Assembly (NCBI GenBank): GCA_022601215.1
Contig: JAHZIZ010000246.1
Span: 1 to 11,670, forward strand
Direction of reading: 5' to 3'
Length of the DNA: 11,670 nt
Source of the DNA: Bacteroidota bacterium
Lineage (GTDB): Bacteria > Bacteroidota > Bacteroidia > Flavobacteriales > Flavobacteriaceae
Under the pieces are notes generated by a model. That model worked only from the letters and a program-made list of their open reading frames with translations, ran no database searches and was not told where the DNA came from. Shown here in pieces: positions 1 to 6,765 of this stretch (the stretch's first letter is position 1; each line of letters opens with the position of its first letter). Made by a program: the position numbers and the translations under genes.

Positions 1-1562
1 GCCGTTTCTTTTACACTCAAATTAAGCCTGGTCAATGAAGAAATTTTAAGATCGTTGGCTGAAAGATTAGGGTGTTTCTCTTGTAATTTTACATAAAACT
101 GGGTGTGTACTTCTTCAAAGGAACGTCTAAAATCTTCCCAATCTTTATCAATATTCTTAAACTGTTTAATGTCTCTGGCTAGTTGCGATAATAACTTATC
201 CTTGTTCTTTGACGGGGTATTTGCGGCTATTTGGATACGCTCTTCCAACTGTTGAAAAAATTCATTTTTTTGAACAAAATTCAACGCGTAGGACGTAAGC
301 TCTTTGTTTTTGTAATTTAATTTTTGTTGAAGTTCTTGTTGTTTGAGTTGTGCATTTTCCAAAGCAGCGGTAGCTAACGCCTCCTTTGAGATTAGCAGTT
401 CGTGCTTTTGCAGGGCTAATTCCTTGCTCTTTTTTGAACGCTGTCGTAAATTAAAAATCACGAATAGACATAATATGGTGAAGCCAATACCACTAACAAA
501 TAAGGACCACTTGATCGCTTGATCGGCACGTTCCTTTTCTTGTAAAAGAGATACTTCTTTGTCTTTTGCCGCGATTTGATTTCTAAAGTTTATCGCTGCT
601 ACTTGCATGGCTTTTTCTGAAGTAAAAATACTCTCCTTTAAATGAACGTATTGTTCAAAATAGAACAAGGCGCTATCCACTTTTCCTTGTGCTCTTTTTA
701 ATTCCTTTAGTTCTTTGTAGCCTTCAAGTTCATATTTACGCAGGTCATATTTTTTTGCCAAACTGATACCAAGTTTAAGTTGATCGTTTGCCGCTAAGGT
801 ATTTTCTTGGAGTCGCAGTAGTTTACCATATACCAGATGATTGCTTACTCTTCCATCTTCATCGTCAACTTCTTGCCCCAAGGTCATAGATTGTTTGATG
901 TGGTGATATGCCTGTTCCAGATTGTTTTGTTCTAGAAAAAGTATTCCTAATCTATTATGTGCCTCGGCCATACCGTAGGTGAACTTATTTCGCGCATGTA
1001 TGGCGAGGGAATTGTCTAAATAGGTTTTGGCGTCCGCAAGATTTCCTTGATTCAGATAAACAGTCGCCATTTTGGTATAGGTAGTAGCGATGCGGCCGTC
1101 TTTATTTAGAGCTGTAAATTTATTGATTGCATTTTCGTAGCGTTGTAAGGCTTTGTCGTAATCCTTTAAATCGGCATATACCATGCCCGAATTAAGTAAA
1201 GTGTTGGCAATACCCTCCTCATCATTTAATGTTTGATACTGTGATTGTGCCTTATCTAGAAGCTCTACAGCGGCCAATAAAGAGCCTTTGGTCCAGTGGG
1301 CAACTCCAAGTATTCTATATGCCTTGGCCATTCCCGGAACGTCATTGACCGATTGGGCCAGATCCAATGCTTCATTACCTAGTACGAGTGACTTACTGGA
1401 GTCAATATTCCAATATTCGAATCCGAGAGAATTTAAAAGCTTTACACGTTGTCTCGCCTCAAGTGAATTGTCAGTAAGTCGTTGTTCCAAACTGTCAATT
1501 CGAGATTGGGCGAGTCCCACTGTACTCCAACCAAAAAATAAGAATGCTATTATTAATCGCAT
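1..1562 (-). CDS. TPR sensor with transmembrane helix, coiled coil and start of a LuxR-like HTH (3' end cut by window edge)
   Basis: My own reading of the minus strand gives an uninterrupted frame of 520 complete codons from the ATG at 1562-1560 to the left edge. It begins with a signal-peptide-like stretch (MRLII, a hydrophobic core, then AQS near residue 20). About six TPR-like helix pairs follow (roughly residues 75-315; for example a repeat with LLNSG, DYDKAL and YENAI). One membrane helix starts at Trp352 and runs to about 372. A Lys/Glu/Gln-rich coiled coil follows (about 373-430). The last visible residues read HPNLSANDLKISSLTRLNLS and then VKET, the typical entry into the LuxR-like HTH of Bacteroidota TPR regulators. 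The inferred topology is a periplasmic TPR sensor with a cytoplasmic DNA-binding tail. The ATG is chosen because the signal peptide starts there; no Shine-Dalgarno is visible. It lies just 19 bases downstream of the terminator of the OmpA-like gene, so its own promoter is unclear. The ligand and target genes are unknown. Confidence 0.85.
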   Translation of the reverse strand, partial: MRLIIAFLFFGWSTVGLAQSRIDSLEQRLTDNSLEARQRVKLLNSLGFEYWNIDSSKSLVLGNEALDLAQSVNDVPGMAKAYRILGVAHWTKGSLLAAVELLDKAQSQYQTLNDEEGIANTLLNSGMVYADLKDYDKALQRYENAINKFTALNKDGRIATTYTKMATVYLNQGNLADAKTYLDNSLAIHARNKFTYGMAEAHNRLGILFLEQNNLEQAYHHIKQSMTLGQEVDDEDGRVSNHLVYGKLLRLQENTLAANDQLKLGISLAKKYDLRKYELEGYKELKELKRAQGKVDSALFYFEQYVHLKESIFTSEKAMQVAAINFRNQIAAKDKEVSLLQEKERADQAIKWSLFVSGIGFTILCLFVIFNLRQRSKKSKELALQKHELLISKEALATAALENAQLKQQELQQKLNYKNKELTSYALNFVQKNEFFQQLEERIQIAANTPSKNKDKLLSQLARDIKQFKNIDKDWEDFRRSFEEVHTQFYVKLQEKHPNLSANDLKISSLTRLNLSVKET

Positions 1563-1581
1563 ACCAAGGATTGTTTTGATA

Positions 1582-1608
1582 AAAAACCCGACACAAGGCC
1601 GGGTTTTT
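1582..1608 (-). terminator. Intrinsic terminator after the OmpA-like lipoprotein gene
   Basis: A perfect 9-bp stem (AAAAACCCG at 1582-1590 with CGGGTTTTT at 1600-1608) encloses a 9-base loop. Read on the minus strand the hairpin ends in a run of T. It begins about 20 bases beyond the stop codon at 1628-1630, the usual place for a terminator of that gene. The next gene on the same strand starts only 19 bases further on. Confidence 0.85.
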
Positions 1609-1627
1609 AGGTATATGTTTTCAGCAT

Positions 1628-2500
1628 TTAGATTCCTCCACCATCTTGTGCTTCTAGAGTTTTCATCTCTGTTTCAATCATTTCATAGAACTGATCTATC
1701 TTAGGTAGGATATAAATTTTAGTTCTTCGGTTTGTCGACTTGTTTTCCTTAGTGTCGTTAGGGACTAGTGGTACATACTGGCTACGTCCTGCAGCAATCA
1801 ATTGCGCTGGATTGGCTCCTAACTCCATCAACTTACGCACTACCGCTGTAGAACGCTTGGCACTTAAATCCCAGTTGTCTTCAAGGACTCCTTTTTTGTA
1901 AGGCACATTGTCAGTATGTCCTTCTACCAAAGCTTCAAAGTCAGGTTTGCTATTGATTACAGTAGCCACTTTTCCAAGAATTTCATTGGCTCTGGAAGAT
2001 AAATTATAACTTCCACTTCTAAACAATACCTTATCACTAAGGGAAATAAATACCACTCCCTTTTCCACGTTGATTTCAATATCTTTATCATCTAGTCCCA
2101 CCTCTTTTTTCAAGCTGGTGACTAAGGCAAGCGTGACACTGTCCTTTTTAGTCAAGGCATCTTGTAAGCGACTAATTTTAAGATCTTTTTCTTTTAAACT
2201 CTCCAAGGACTTTTCCAAATTGGTTGCTCCTTGTTGTGTAAGAATGGTTAAATCCTTAGAACTTTGAATAAGTTCGTTTTTGTCTTTTTTAAGCTCTGCA
2301 ACTCGTTCTTCAAGCGATGTGATACGGGCCATAGCTGCCGCTTTATCCGCCTCACATGCATTTAGTTTTACCGTTGCAGTATTAAGTAAGTCCTGGGTTT
2401 TCTTTTGTTTGGCCTCTAACGCAGCATATTCTTTTTTAGATACACATGAACCAAAAAGAAGTCCCGTAGATACCATTACAATTAACAGTCGTTTCATCAT
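1628..2500 (-). CDS. OmpA/MotB-like peptidoglycan-associated lipoprotein with coiled coil
   Basis: This is a 290-residue outer-membrane-type lipoprotein expected to tether the envelope to peptidoglycan. A lipoprotein signal peptide ends in the lipobox LFGSC, giving lipid-modified Cys19. Residues about 25-125 are charged and heptad-like (EAKQKKTQ, SLEERVAELKKDKNEL), predicting a long coiled-coil spacer. The C-terminal OmpA domain (about 145-268) carries EGHTDN (193-198), NWDLSAKRS (209-217, matching NxxLSxxRA) and NRRTKI (257-262), the peptidoglycan-binding signature. It ends in a short acidic tail with GGG. The NWDLS wording is the MotB-like variant, so automatic tools may call it a flagellar motor protein. 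Nothing here supports a flagellum, and the lipobox argues for a free lipoprotein. Either of the two adjacent ATG codons (MM) could be the start. A putative -7 element lies 25 bases upstream and a good terminator follows, so it is probably a single-gene transcript. Confidence 0.9.
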   Translation of the reverse strand: MMKRLLIVMVSTGLLFGSCVSKKEYAALEAKQKKTQDLLNTATVKLNACEADKAAAMARITSLEERVAELKKDKNELIQSSKDLTILTQQGATNLEKSLESLKEKDLKISRLQDALTKKDSVTLALVTSLKKEVGLDDKDIEINVEKGVVFISLSDKVLFRSGSYNLSSRANEILGKVATVINSKPDFEALVEGHTDNVPYKKGVLEDNWDLSAKRSTAVVRKLMELGANPAQLIAAGRSQYVPLVPNDTKENKSTNRRTKIYILPKIDQFYEMIETEMKTLEAQDGGGI

Positions 2501-2588
2501 TGTTAAGTTTATTAGGTGTTATAGTCAAAAATAAAAATTCAGTAAGCAGCGATAGGCTACTTAACAATATTTTAAGTAAAGTTTATTA
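2499..2588. repeat. Nested inverted and direct repeats around the OmpA-like gene promoter
   Basis: ATTGTTAAGT at 2499-2508 is repeated in perfect inverted orientation as ACTTAACAAT at 2559-2568. The 2559 copy also forms a local dyad, TACTTAA (2558-2564) with TTAAGTA (2572-2578), around a 7-base centre. In addition AAGTTTATTA occurs as a direct repeat at 2505-2514 and 2579-2588. The putative -7 element lies between the copies. No T-run follows the dyad on the minus strand, so it does not look like a terminator for the upstream glycosyltransferase gene. The region is AT-rich and such matches may be chance. Confidence 0.3.
2526..2533 (-). promoter_or_regulatory. Putative Bacteroidota -7 element for the OmpA-like gene
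   Basis: On the minus strand the sequence is TATTTTTG, an exact match to TAnnTTTG, ending 25 bases before the ATG at 2500. No TTG lies at the usual 17-23 base distance upstream; the nearest is 31 bases away inside an inverted repeat. The assignment therefore rests on the -7 motif and its position alone. Confidence 0.45.
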
Positions 2589-3584
2589 TAGCTTGTTAAA
2601 GTTACGTTTTTTTGCAATATAGTAGTGCCAAACAATCGATTTTATTGAAAAATACGCATAGTTCGATGCATGTTTTTTTCGTTTTTGTAGAAACCGAGGC
2701 AGGTGTCTATAAAAACTAAAATGGGCTTTTAAAATGGCCAAAAAATGAGATGGTTTGCCTTTTAATAAGTACTGAATACCCGCCATCCCATCTAAAATAA
2801 GACGTTGTATGATCAACCACCAGACGTTCATTCCTTTAGCATTCTTTACTAGAATAAGAAGGGAGTTTCTAAAATTATAAAATGTTTTTTTTGGATTAGC
2901 TGCGGCTAAAGTGGCGCCACCAACATGGTAAATGGTAGATGTGCCTATATATTTTATGATGCCTCCCTGGGAATGCATGCGCCAGCACAAGTCGATTTCT
3001 TCTTGATGTGCAAAAAGGTCTTCATCAAATCCTCCTACCTTCCAAAAAGCATTATTTTTTACAAACAAACAGGCACCACTTGCCCAAAATATTGTTGTTG
3101 TGTCGTCATACTGCCCCTCATCTTTTTCTAAAGTTGTGAATATCCGTCCTCGACAATAAGGGTAGCCTAATTTGTCGATATATCCACCAGCTGCTCCAGC
3201 ATATTCAAAGAAAGATTTGTTGTTATAATCCAGAATTTTGGGTTGGGCTGCTACTAAACTCGGGTCTTCCTTAAAGGCTGAAATTATTGGTGTGAGCCAA
3301 TTTTCAGTAACCTCGACATCGCTATTTAATAAAACAAAAACATCTTCCGAAAGTGACTTTAGAGCATCGTTATACCCTTTTGCATAGCCTCCATTTTCCG
3401 AATTTCTTAAGATATGGACGGATGGAAATTTTTCTGAAACAAAAGAAACACTACTATCAGTAGATGCATTGTCAGCCACATAAATAATAGCTTCATTAGA
3501 ATAAGCGACTACAGATGGTAAAAATTGTTCGAGCAATTTTTCTCCATTCCAATTAAGTATGATAACGGCTACTTTCACGGGCAC
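2586..3584 (-). CDS. Family 2 glycosyltransferase, rhamnosyltransferase-like
   Basis: A 332-residue GT-A fold enzyme that should transfer a nucleotide-activated sugar to a cell-surface polysaccharide or lipid-linked acceptor at the cytoplasmic face of the membrane. The fold opens with VAVIILNWNG (5-14). DNASTD (38-43) contacts the nucleotide, and LLNSDVEV (85-92) carries the metal-binding DxD-type acid. ASGAC (168-172) and GGFDEDLFAHQEEIDLCWR (184-202) hold the acceptor-side and catalytic acids in the usual ED position. HVGGAT (220-225) follows, as in wbbL/RfbF-type enzymes. The C-terminus is hydrophobic and basic, suggesting membrane association. The start is GTG at 3584: a stop codon of the upstream gene lies in the same frame 18 bases back and no ATG precedes the first beta strand. 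A second GTG two codons in is the alternative. The short gap suggests co-transcription with the upstream nuclease-fold gene. Donor and acceptor cannot be read from sequence. Confidence 0.9.
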   Translation of the reverse strand: MPVKVAVIILNWNGEKLLEQFLPSVVAYSNEAIIYVADNASTDSSVSFVSEKFPSVHILRNSENGGYAKGYNDALKSLSEDVFVLLNSDVEVTENWLTPIISAFKEDPSLVAAQPKILDYNNKSFFEYAGAAGGYIDKLGYPYCRGRIFTTLEKDEGQYDDTTTIFWASGACLFVKNNAFWKVGGFDEDLFAHQEEIDLCWRMHSQGGIIKYIGTSTIYHVGGATLAAANPKKTFYNFRNSLLILVKNAKGMNVWWLIIQRLILDGMAGIQYLLKGKPSHFLAILKAHFSFYRHLPRFLQKRKKHASNYAYFSIKSIVWHYYIAKKRNFNKL

Positions 3585-3602
3585 AAAGAAACGGAAAATT
3601 GA

Positions 3603-4043
3603 TTAGTTGGAAGGAATGCTTTCTAAAAAGACATATCGTTCCTTTTCGTAATCCATTCTGCAGAAGTAATGTTCAATTCCGTTGGTCACGACGAGATAAC
3701 TAGCTTGGGTTATGAGGTTGTAACGTGCAATTTGATCGAAAGTGTCTTGGGTGATCTTAATTTTAGGCGCTTTACATTCCACAATGATATGAATACTTCC
3801 GTCTGAATTGTAGACTACGATATCATAGCGCTTTTTCGTATTGTTGAGGAGTAATTGTTTCTCAACATTGATAAGCGCTGCGCTATATTTTTTTTCTGAA
3901 ACGAGCCAATGGACCACATGCTGTCGAACCCATTCTTCGGGTGTGAGTACCATAAATTTTTTACGGATGACATCGAAAATAAGCGATTTGTTTTCCCTAT
4001 TTTTGAAGCGGAAGGTGTAGTCTGGAAAATTTAATTTCAGCAT
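3603..4043 (-). CDS. Stand-alone HsdR N-terminal-type PD-(D/E)XK nuclease-fold protein
   Basis: A 146-residue protein resembling only the N-terminal nuclease domain of type I restriction HsdR subunits; no helicase, HsdM or HsdS is nearby. The opening MLKLNFPDYTFRF and the TPEEWVRQH block are typical of this Bacteroidota orphan family. The nuclease core is intact: Asp74 in KRYDIVVY, Glu89 and Lys91 in IIVECKAP, and a QxxxY motif (Gln104 to Tyr108) in DQIARYN. It could therefore bind or cut DNA, but a restriction role is unlikely and its function is unknown. I start it at the ATG at 4043-4041 because the family begins there; a GTG five codons upstream (4058) would extend it but matches nothing. 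It is transcribed away from holA and precedes the glycosyltransferase by 18 bases. As I recall, the pairing with holA recurs in flavobacteria. Confidence 0.85.
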   Translation of the reverse strand: MLKLNFPDYTFRFKNRENKSLIFDVIRKKFMVLTPEEWVRQHVVHWLVSEKKYSAALINVEKQLLLNNTKKRYDIVVYNSDGSIHIIVECKAPKIKITQDTFDQIARYNLITQASYLVVTNGIEHYFCRMDYEKERYVFLESIPSN

Positions 4044-4115
4044 CAAACAAAGAAACACTTTCCGAATGAAAATTCATAATTTCATAGTTTACATTCAGAT
4101 TCAGTACTACCAATA

Positions 4116-5123
4116 ATGGCCTTAGATCAAGTAAAACAAATTATCTCCAATATTAAGCAAGGTACCATTGCACCTATTTATTTTTTAATGGGTGAGGAAG
4201 CTTATTATATTGATGGAATTAGTAGCTTTATTGAAAGTAGTGTGCTTTCAGAAGAAGAAAAGGGCTTTAACCAGATGGTCTTATATGGCCGTGATGTTTC
4301 CGTAGATGACATTGTTAGTAATGCTAAGCGTTATCCCATGATGGCAGAACGACAAGTAGTGATAGTAAAAGAAGCGCAAGATCTTTCTAGGACCATTGAA
4401 AATTTAGTTTCTTATGCAGAGAATCCACAACCTACTACCGTCTTAGTGATTTGCTATAAATATAAAAAGTTAGATGCTCGGAAGAAGTTGACTAAAGTAT
4501 TAAAGAAGGAGAATGCCGTATTGTTTGAGAGTAAGAAACTATATGAAAATCAGGTGCCAGATTGGATTCGCCGTGTTATGGCGGGGAAGGGATATGCTAT
4601 TTCGCCAAAAGCAGCACAGATGCTGACGGAGTTTTTAGGCAATGATTTAAGTAAGGTGAATAATGAGCTAGAGAAACTTCAACTAATCATCAAGCCAGGA
4701 CAGCAAATTACACCACAATTAATAGAAGAAAATATTGGTATAAGTAAAGACTTTAATAATTTTGAATTGCAAAACGCAATTGGAAATAAGAATATAACAA
4801 AGGCGTATAGCATAGTGCAATACTTTGCACAAAACCCAAAGAATCATCCTATCGTGATGACCGTAGCCTTATTGTATAGTTTCTTTTCAAAATTACTTAA
4901 ATATCATTCCGTAAGTGATAAAAGTCTGGCGCCAAAAGCCTTGGGAGTAAGTCCATATTTTATCAAGGACTATCAAACAGCTGCACGTAACTACCCAATG
5001 AAAAAAGTGAGTGCAATTGTTGCGGCTATTCGAGAAACAGATATGAAAAGTAAAGGAGTGGGGGCAGCAAACCTCCCGCAGGGAGATTTACTCAAAGAAC
5101 TCCTTGTAAAGATATTTAATTAG
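4116..5123 (+). CDS. holA: DNA polymerase III subunit delta
   Basis: A 335-residue clamp-loader subunit. Delta binds and opens the sliding clamp within the gamma/tau complex during replication. The N-terminal region contains the family signature IYFLMGEEAYYID (21-33), followed by the inactive AAA+-like domain: VVIVKEAQDL (81-90) is the Walker B-like strand, and LVICYKYKKLDARKKLTKVL is the usual post-strand basic block. Residues about 155-210 (FLGNDLSKVNNELEKL) are the conserved lid helix region, and the C-terminal helical domain runs to NLPQGDLLKELLVKIF. Length fits the family. The ATG at 4116 begins just before the conserved start; no Shine-Dalgarno is present. The gene diverges from the nuclease-fold gene across 72 bases and ends 5 bases from the convergent DoxX gene, with no terminator between them. 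Confidence 0.93.
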   Translation: MALDQVKQIISNIKQGTIAPIYFLMGEEAYYIDGISSFIESSVLSEEEKGFNQMVLYGRDVSVDDIVSNAKRYPMMAERQVVIVKEAQDLSRTIENLVSYAENPQPTTVLVICYKYKKLDARKKLTKVLKKENAVLFESKKLYENQVPDWIRRVMAGKGYAISPKAAQMLTEFLGNDLSKVNNELEKLQLIIKPGQQITPQLIEENIGISKDFNNFELQNAIGNKNITKAYSIVQYFAQNPKNHPIVMTVALLYSFFSKLLKYHSVSDKSLAPKALGVSPYFIKDYQTAARNYPMKKVSAIVAAIRETDMKSKGVGAANLPQGDLLKELLVKIFN

Positions 5124-5128
5124 GGTTA

Positions 5129-5503
5129 CTACTTCTTGTCAATCGAGATCTTACCTGCACCCATTAAACCTATAGCTATAAATCCTGCCAGATAAAGCAG
5201 AGCCTTTTCTTTAGTCCCAATAGGGTCGGCCCCATGGATCATAAAGGCGGCAATGGCCATGGTAATAATTACAGGGATGGTTGCCATACGTGTCTTGAGT
5301 CCAATAATAATAAGAACAGGACAAATAAATTCAGCTATAACAGCAAGTATAGAGGAAATGAGTCCTCCAACTCCTATTGGATCTCCAACTACAGAGGTGT
5401 TTCCCCCTATGAGTTCCATAAATTTTGGGATACCATGGGTGAGCATTAAGCCCGCCATCCCTACACGAAGGATAAGTAATCCTACATCAATGTTTCTTTT
5501 CAT
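5129..5503 (-). CDS. DoxX family integral membrane protein
   Basis: A 124-residue inner-membrane protein with four predicted helices (about 6-24, 46-69, 72-90 and 100-118). It shows the DoxX hallmarks: GLLILRVGMAGLMLTHGIPK near the N-terminus, a Gly-rich first loop, then AEFICPVLIIIGLKTR in helix 2-3. DoxX-type proteins are loosely linked to quinone or thiosulfate oxidoreductases and to redox stress, but many members have no assigned role. Here it diverges from menA across 116 bases, which is suggestive of a quinone link but no proof. Its start at 5503 gives MKRN before the first helix. Its 3' end faces holA with a 5-base gap. Confidence 0.85.
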   Translation of the reverse strand: MKRNIDVGLLILRVGMAGLMLTHGIPKFMELIGGNTSVVGDPIGVGGLISSILAVIAEFICPVLIIIGLKTRMATIPVIITMAIAAFMIHGADPIGTKEKALLYLAGFIAIGLMGAGKISIDKK

Positions 5504-5552
5504 GTGTTGTTTGTTTGGATTGGTTATGTCATTAAATGTATAAAATTATTTT

Positions 5553-5581
5553 AATCTTATCTTAGAGTAGCGGATAAGATT
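5553..5581. promoter_or_regulatory. Perfect 9-bp inverted repeat upstream of menA, possible operator
   Basis: AATCTTATC (5553-5561) and GATAAGATT (5573-5581) are exact reverse complements around an 11-base spacer. The half-site centres are 20 bp apart, two helical turns, as expected for a dimeric regulator. The right half overlaps where the -33 element of the menA promoter should be and lies 12 bases before its -7 element. It is probably outside both the menA and doxX transcripts, so a DNA operator fits better than an RNA hairpin. No known factor is recognised. Confidence 0.4.
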
Positions 5582-5593
5582 GCAACATTTCGC

Positions 5594-5601
5594 TATTTTT
5601 G
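5594..5601 (+). promoter_or_regulatory. Putative Bacteroidota -7 element for menA
   Basis: TATTTTTG matches TAnnTTTG exactly and ends 18 bases before the menA ATG at 5620, giving a short leader. No TTG sits at the standard distance upstream (one at 5580-5582 is too close), so the promoter may depend on an activator, possibly at the adjacent dyad. Confidence 0.5.
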
Positions 5602-5619
5602 TCGAGCTAAATATACCGA

Positions 5620-6564
5620 ATGAATACACTAAAAGCTTGGCTAGCAGCAGCTCGGCTCCGGACATTACCCTTGTCAGTTTCTGGAATCATTGTGGGGGCT
5701 TCATTAGGCAGTCCATACCTTATATCCGATAGCCTAAATGTTACCTTTGTATTATTTCCAGAATATACTCCCGTATATAAATCCCCCTTGTTCTGGCTAG
5801 CAATCCTTACGACTATTGGGTTTCAAGTTCTGTCAAATTTTGCCAACGATTATGGAGATGGAATAAAGGGTACAGATAAAAATAGGGAGGGAGAACAGCG
5901 AATGGTGGCTAGTGGTTTGATTACACCAAAGCAAATGAAACTTGGTATGTATATTACGGCTGGGCTTACCTTGTTATTGGCCAGTGTGCTTATTTTTATG
6001 GCTTTTGGCAATGAACATTTCGTTTTGGCTTTTGTATTTTTCAATTTAGCCATAGCCGCAGTGATTGCAGCCATTAAATATACAGTAGGTAAAAGTGCTT
6101 ACGGCTACAGTGGGAAGGGGGACATATTTGTATTTCTGTTTTTTGGATTGCTTGCGGTATTAGGTACTTTTTTCTTATTCGCCAAGTCTTTAAACTGGCT
6201 CATTGTTCTGCCAGCAGCAAGTATAGGCTTGTTTAGTACGGCCGTACTCAATCTCAATAACATGAGAGATATCGTGAACGATGCAGAAGTTGGTAAAAAC
6301 ACACTAGTTGTGAAACTTGGGAGTGTAAAAGCAAAGCAATATCATGCTTTTTTATTGTGTTTCGGAATGTTGTGTGCACTAGGTTATACCTTATTAACTT
6401 ATCATCGACCTTTACAATTATTGTATATAGTTGCGTTCGTTCCTATGTTACTCAATCTTAAAAAAGTATTTCAGAATAAAGAACCTCGGTTATTGGATGG
6501 AGAACTAAAAAAAGTGGCTTTGAGTACATTTGCTTTCGCAGTACTTTTCAGCCTTTTTATTTAA
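5620..6564 (+). CDS. menA: 1,4-dihydroxy-2-naphthoate polyprenyltransferase (MenA)
   Basis: MenA joins a polyprenyl diphosphate to DHNA with decarboxylation, giving demethylmenaquinone at the inner membrane. The 314-residue protein opens with LKAWLAAARLRTLPLSVSG, the characteristic MenA N-terminus. It has the two UbiA aspartate motifs: NDYGDGIKGTD (76-86), which binds the prenyl diphosphate through magnesium, and NNMRDIVNDAEVGKNT (213-228, Asp217 and Asp221). About eight or nine hydrophobic helices surround them. Residues about 33-55 form a loop insertion between helices 1 and 2. It is the first gene of the plus-strand block, with a putative -7 element 18 bases upstream. A 201-base gap separates it from the next gene, so menA may be transcribed partly on its own. 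Confidence 0.94.
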   Translation: MNTLKAWLAAARLRTLPLSVSGIIVGASLGSPYLISDSLNVTFVLFPEYTPVYKSPLFWLAILTTIGFQVLSNFANDYGDGIKGTDKNREGEQRMVASGLITPKQMKLGMYITAGLTLLLASVLIFMAFGNEHFVLAFVFFNLAIAAVIAAIKYTVGKSAYGYSGKGDIFVFLFFGLLAVLGTFFLFAKSLNWLIVLPAASIGLFSTAVLNLNNMRDIVNDAEVGKNTLVVKLGSVKAKQYHAFLLCFGMLCALGYTLLTYHRPLQLLYIVAFVPMLLNLKKVFQNKEPRLLDGELKKVALSTFAFAVLFSLFI

Positions 6565-6765
6565 ACTCCTTATCGACTTCAAACGATGCATTTTAAGATA
6601 TTAGATGTAATGTTTTGAGTTTTAGTAAATAGGAATTCTCATTACATTTACTACCTAGTGTTTTTGGTTTTCTTAGCGTATTATAGGGCGATTGATTCTC
6701 AAACTGGCATGAAAATGAAGTAAATAATGTACCTTTATCTACGTACTTATAATATTTAATTTCCT
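6565..6765. other. 201-base gap after menA with competing stem-loops and a weak promoter match
   Basis: No gene of reasonable length is seen on either strand. ATGTAATG (6605-6612) can pair with CATTACAT (6640-6647), extendable to 11 bp with one G-U pair. TAGTAAAT (6623-6630) can instead pair with ATTTACTA (6646-6653). The two stems share bases 6646-6647 and cannot both form. The second is followed by a T-rich stretch (6660-6670) and could be a weak menA terminator. TACCTTTA (6730-6737) is a 7-of-8 match to TAnnTTTG, 28 bases before the next ATG, without an upstream TTG. All of this is low-strength evidence in AT-rich DNA. Confidence 0.3.

Noticed and set aside
1288..1704. 138-codon plus-strand frame across the TPR gene start and the terminator
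   Set aside because: It is antisense to two well-supported minus-strand genes and reads through the terminator hairpin. The composition (Ser/Arg-rich, no motif) is that of a shadow frame.
1628..2500. Flagellar motor protein MotB for the OmpA-like gene
   Set aside because: The NWDLSAKR wording is MotB-like, but the protein has a lipobox Cys and no N-terminal membrane anchor with the MotB proton-path Asp, and no MotA or flagellar gene is nearby.
3603..4043. Type I restriction-modification system
   Set aside because: Only the HsdR N-terminal nuclease-like domain is present. There is no helicase part, HsdM or HsdS, and the neighbours are housekeeping genes.
4066..4104. ATGAAAATTCAT palindrome and tandem ATTCAG in the holA divergent region as operators
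   Set aside because: They are very short and AT-rich, have no convincing promoter element beside them, and are easily produced by chance.
5253..5543. 96-codon plus-strand frame opposite doxX
   Set aside because: It mirrors the DoxX coding sequence; DoxX has four clean membrane helices and family motifs, while this frame has none.
6565..6765. Riboswitch or small RNA gene in the menA-hydrolase gap
   Set aside because: Stem-loops can be drawn, but no conserved riboswitch core or clear promoter-terminator pair is visible; kept only as a weak regulatory note.
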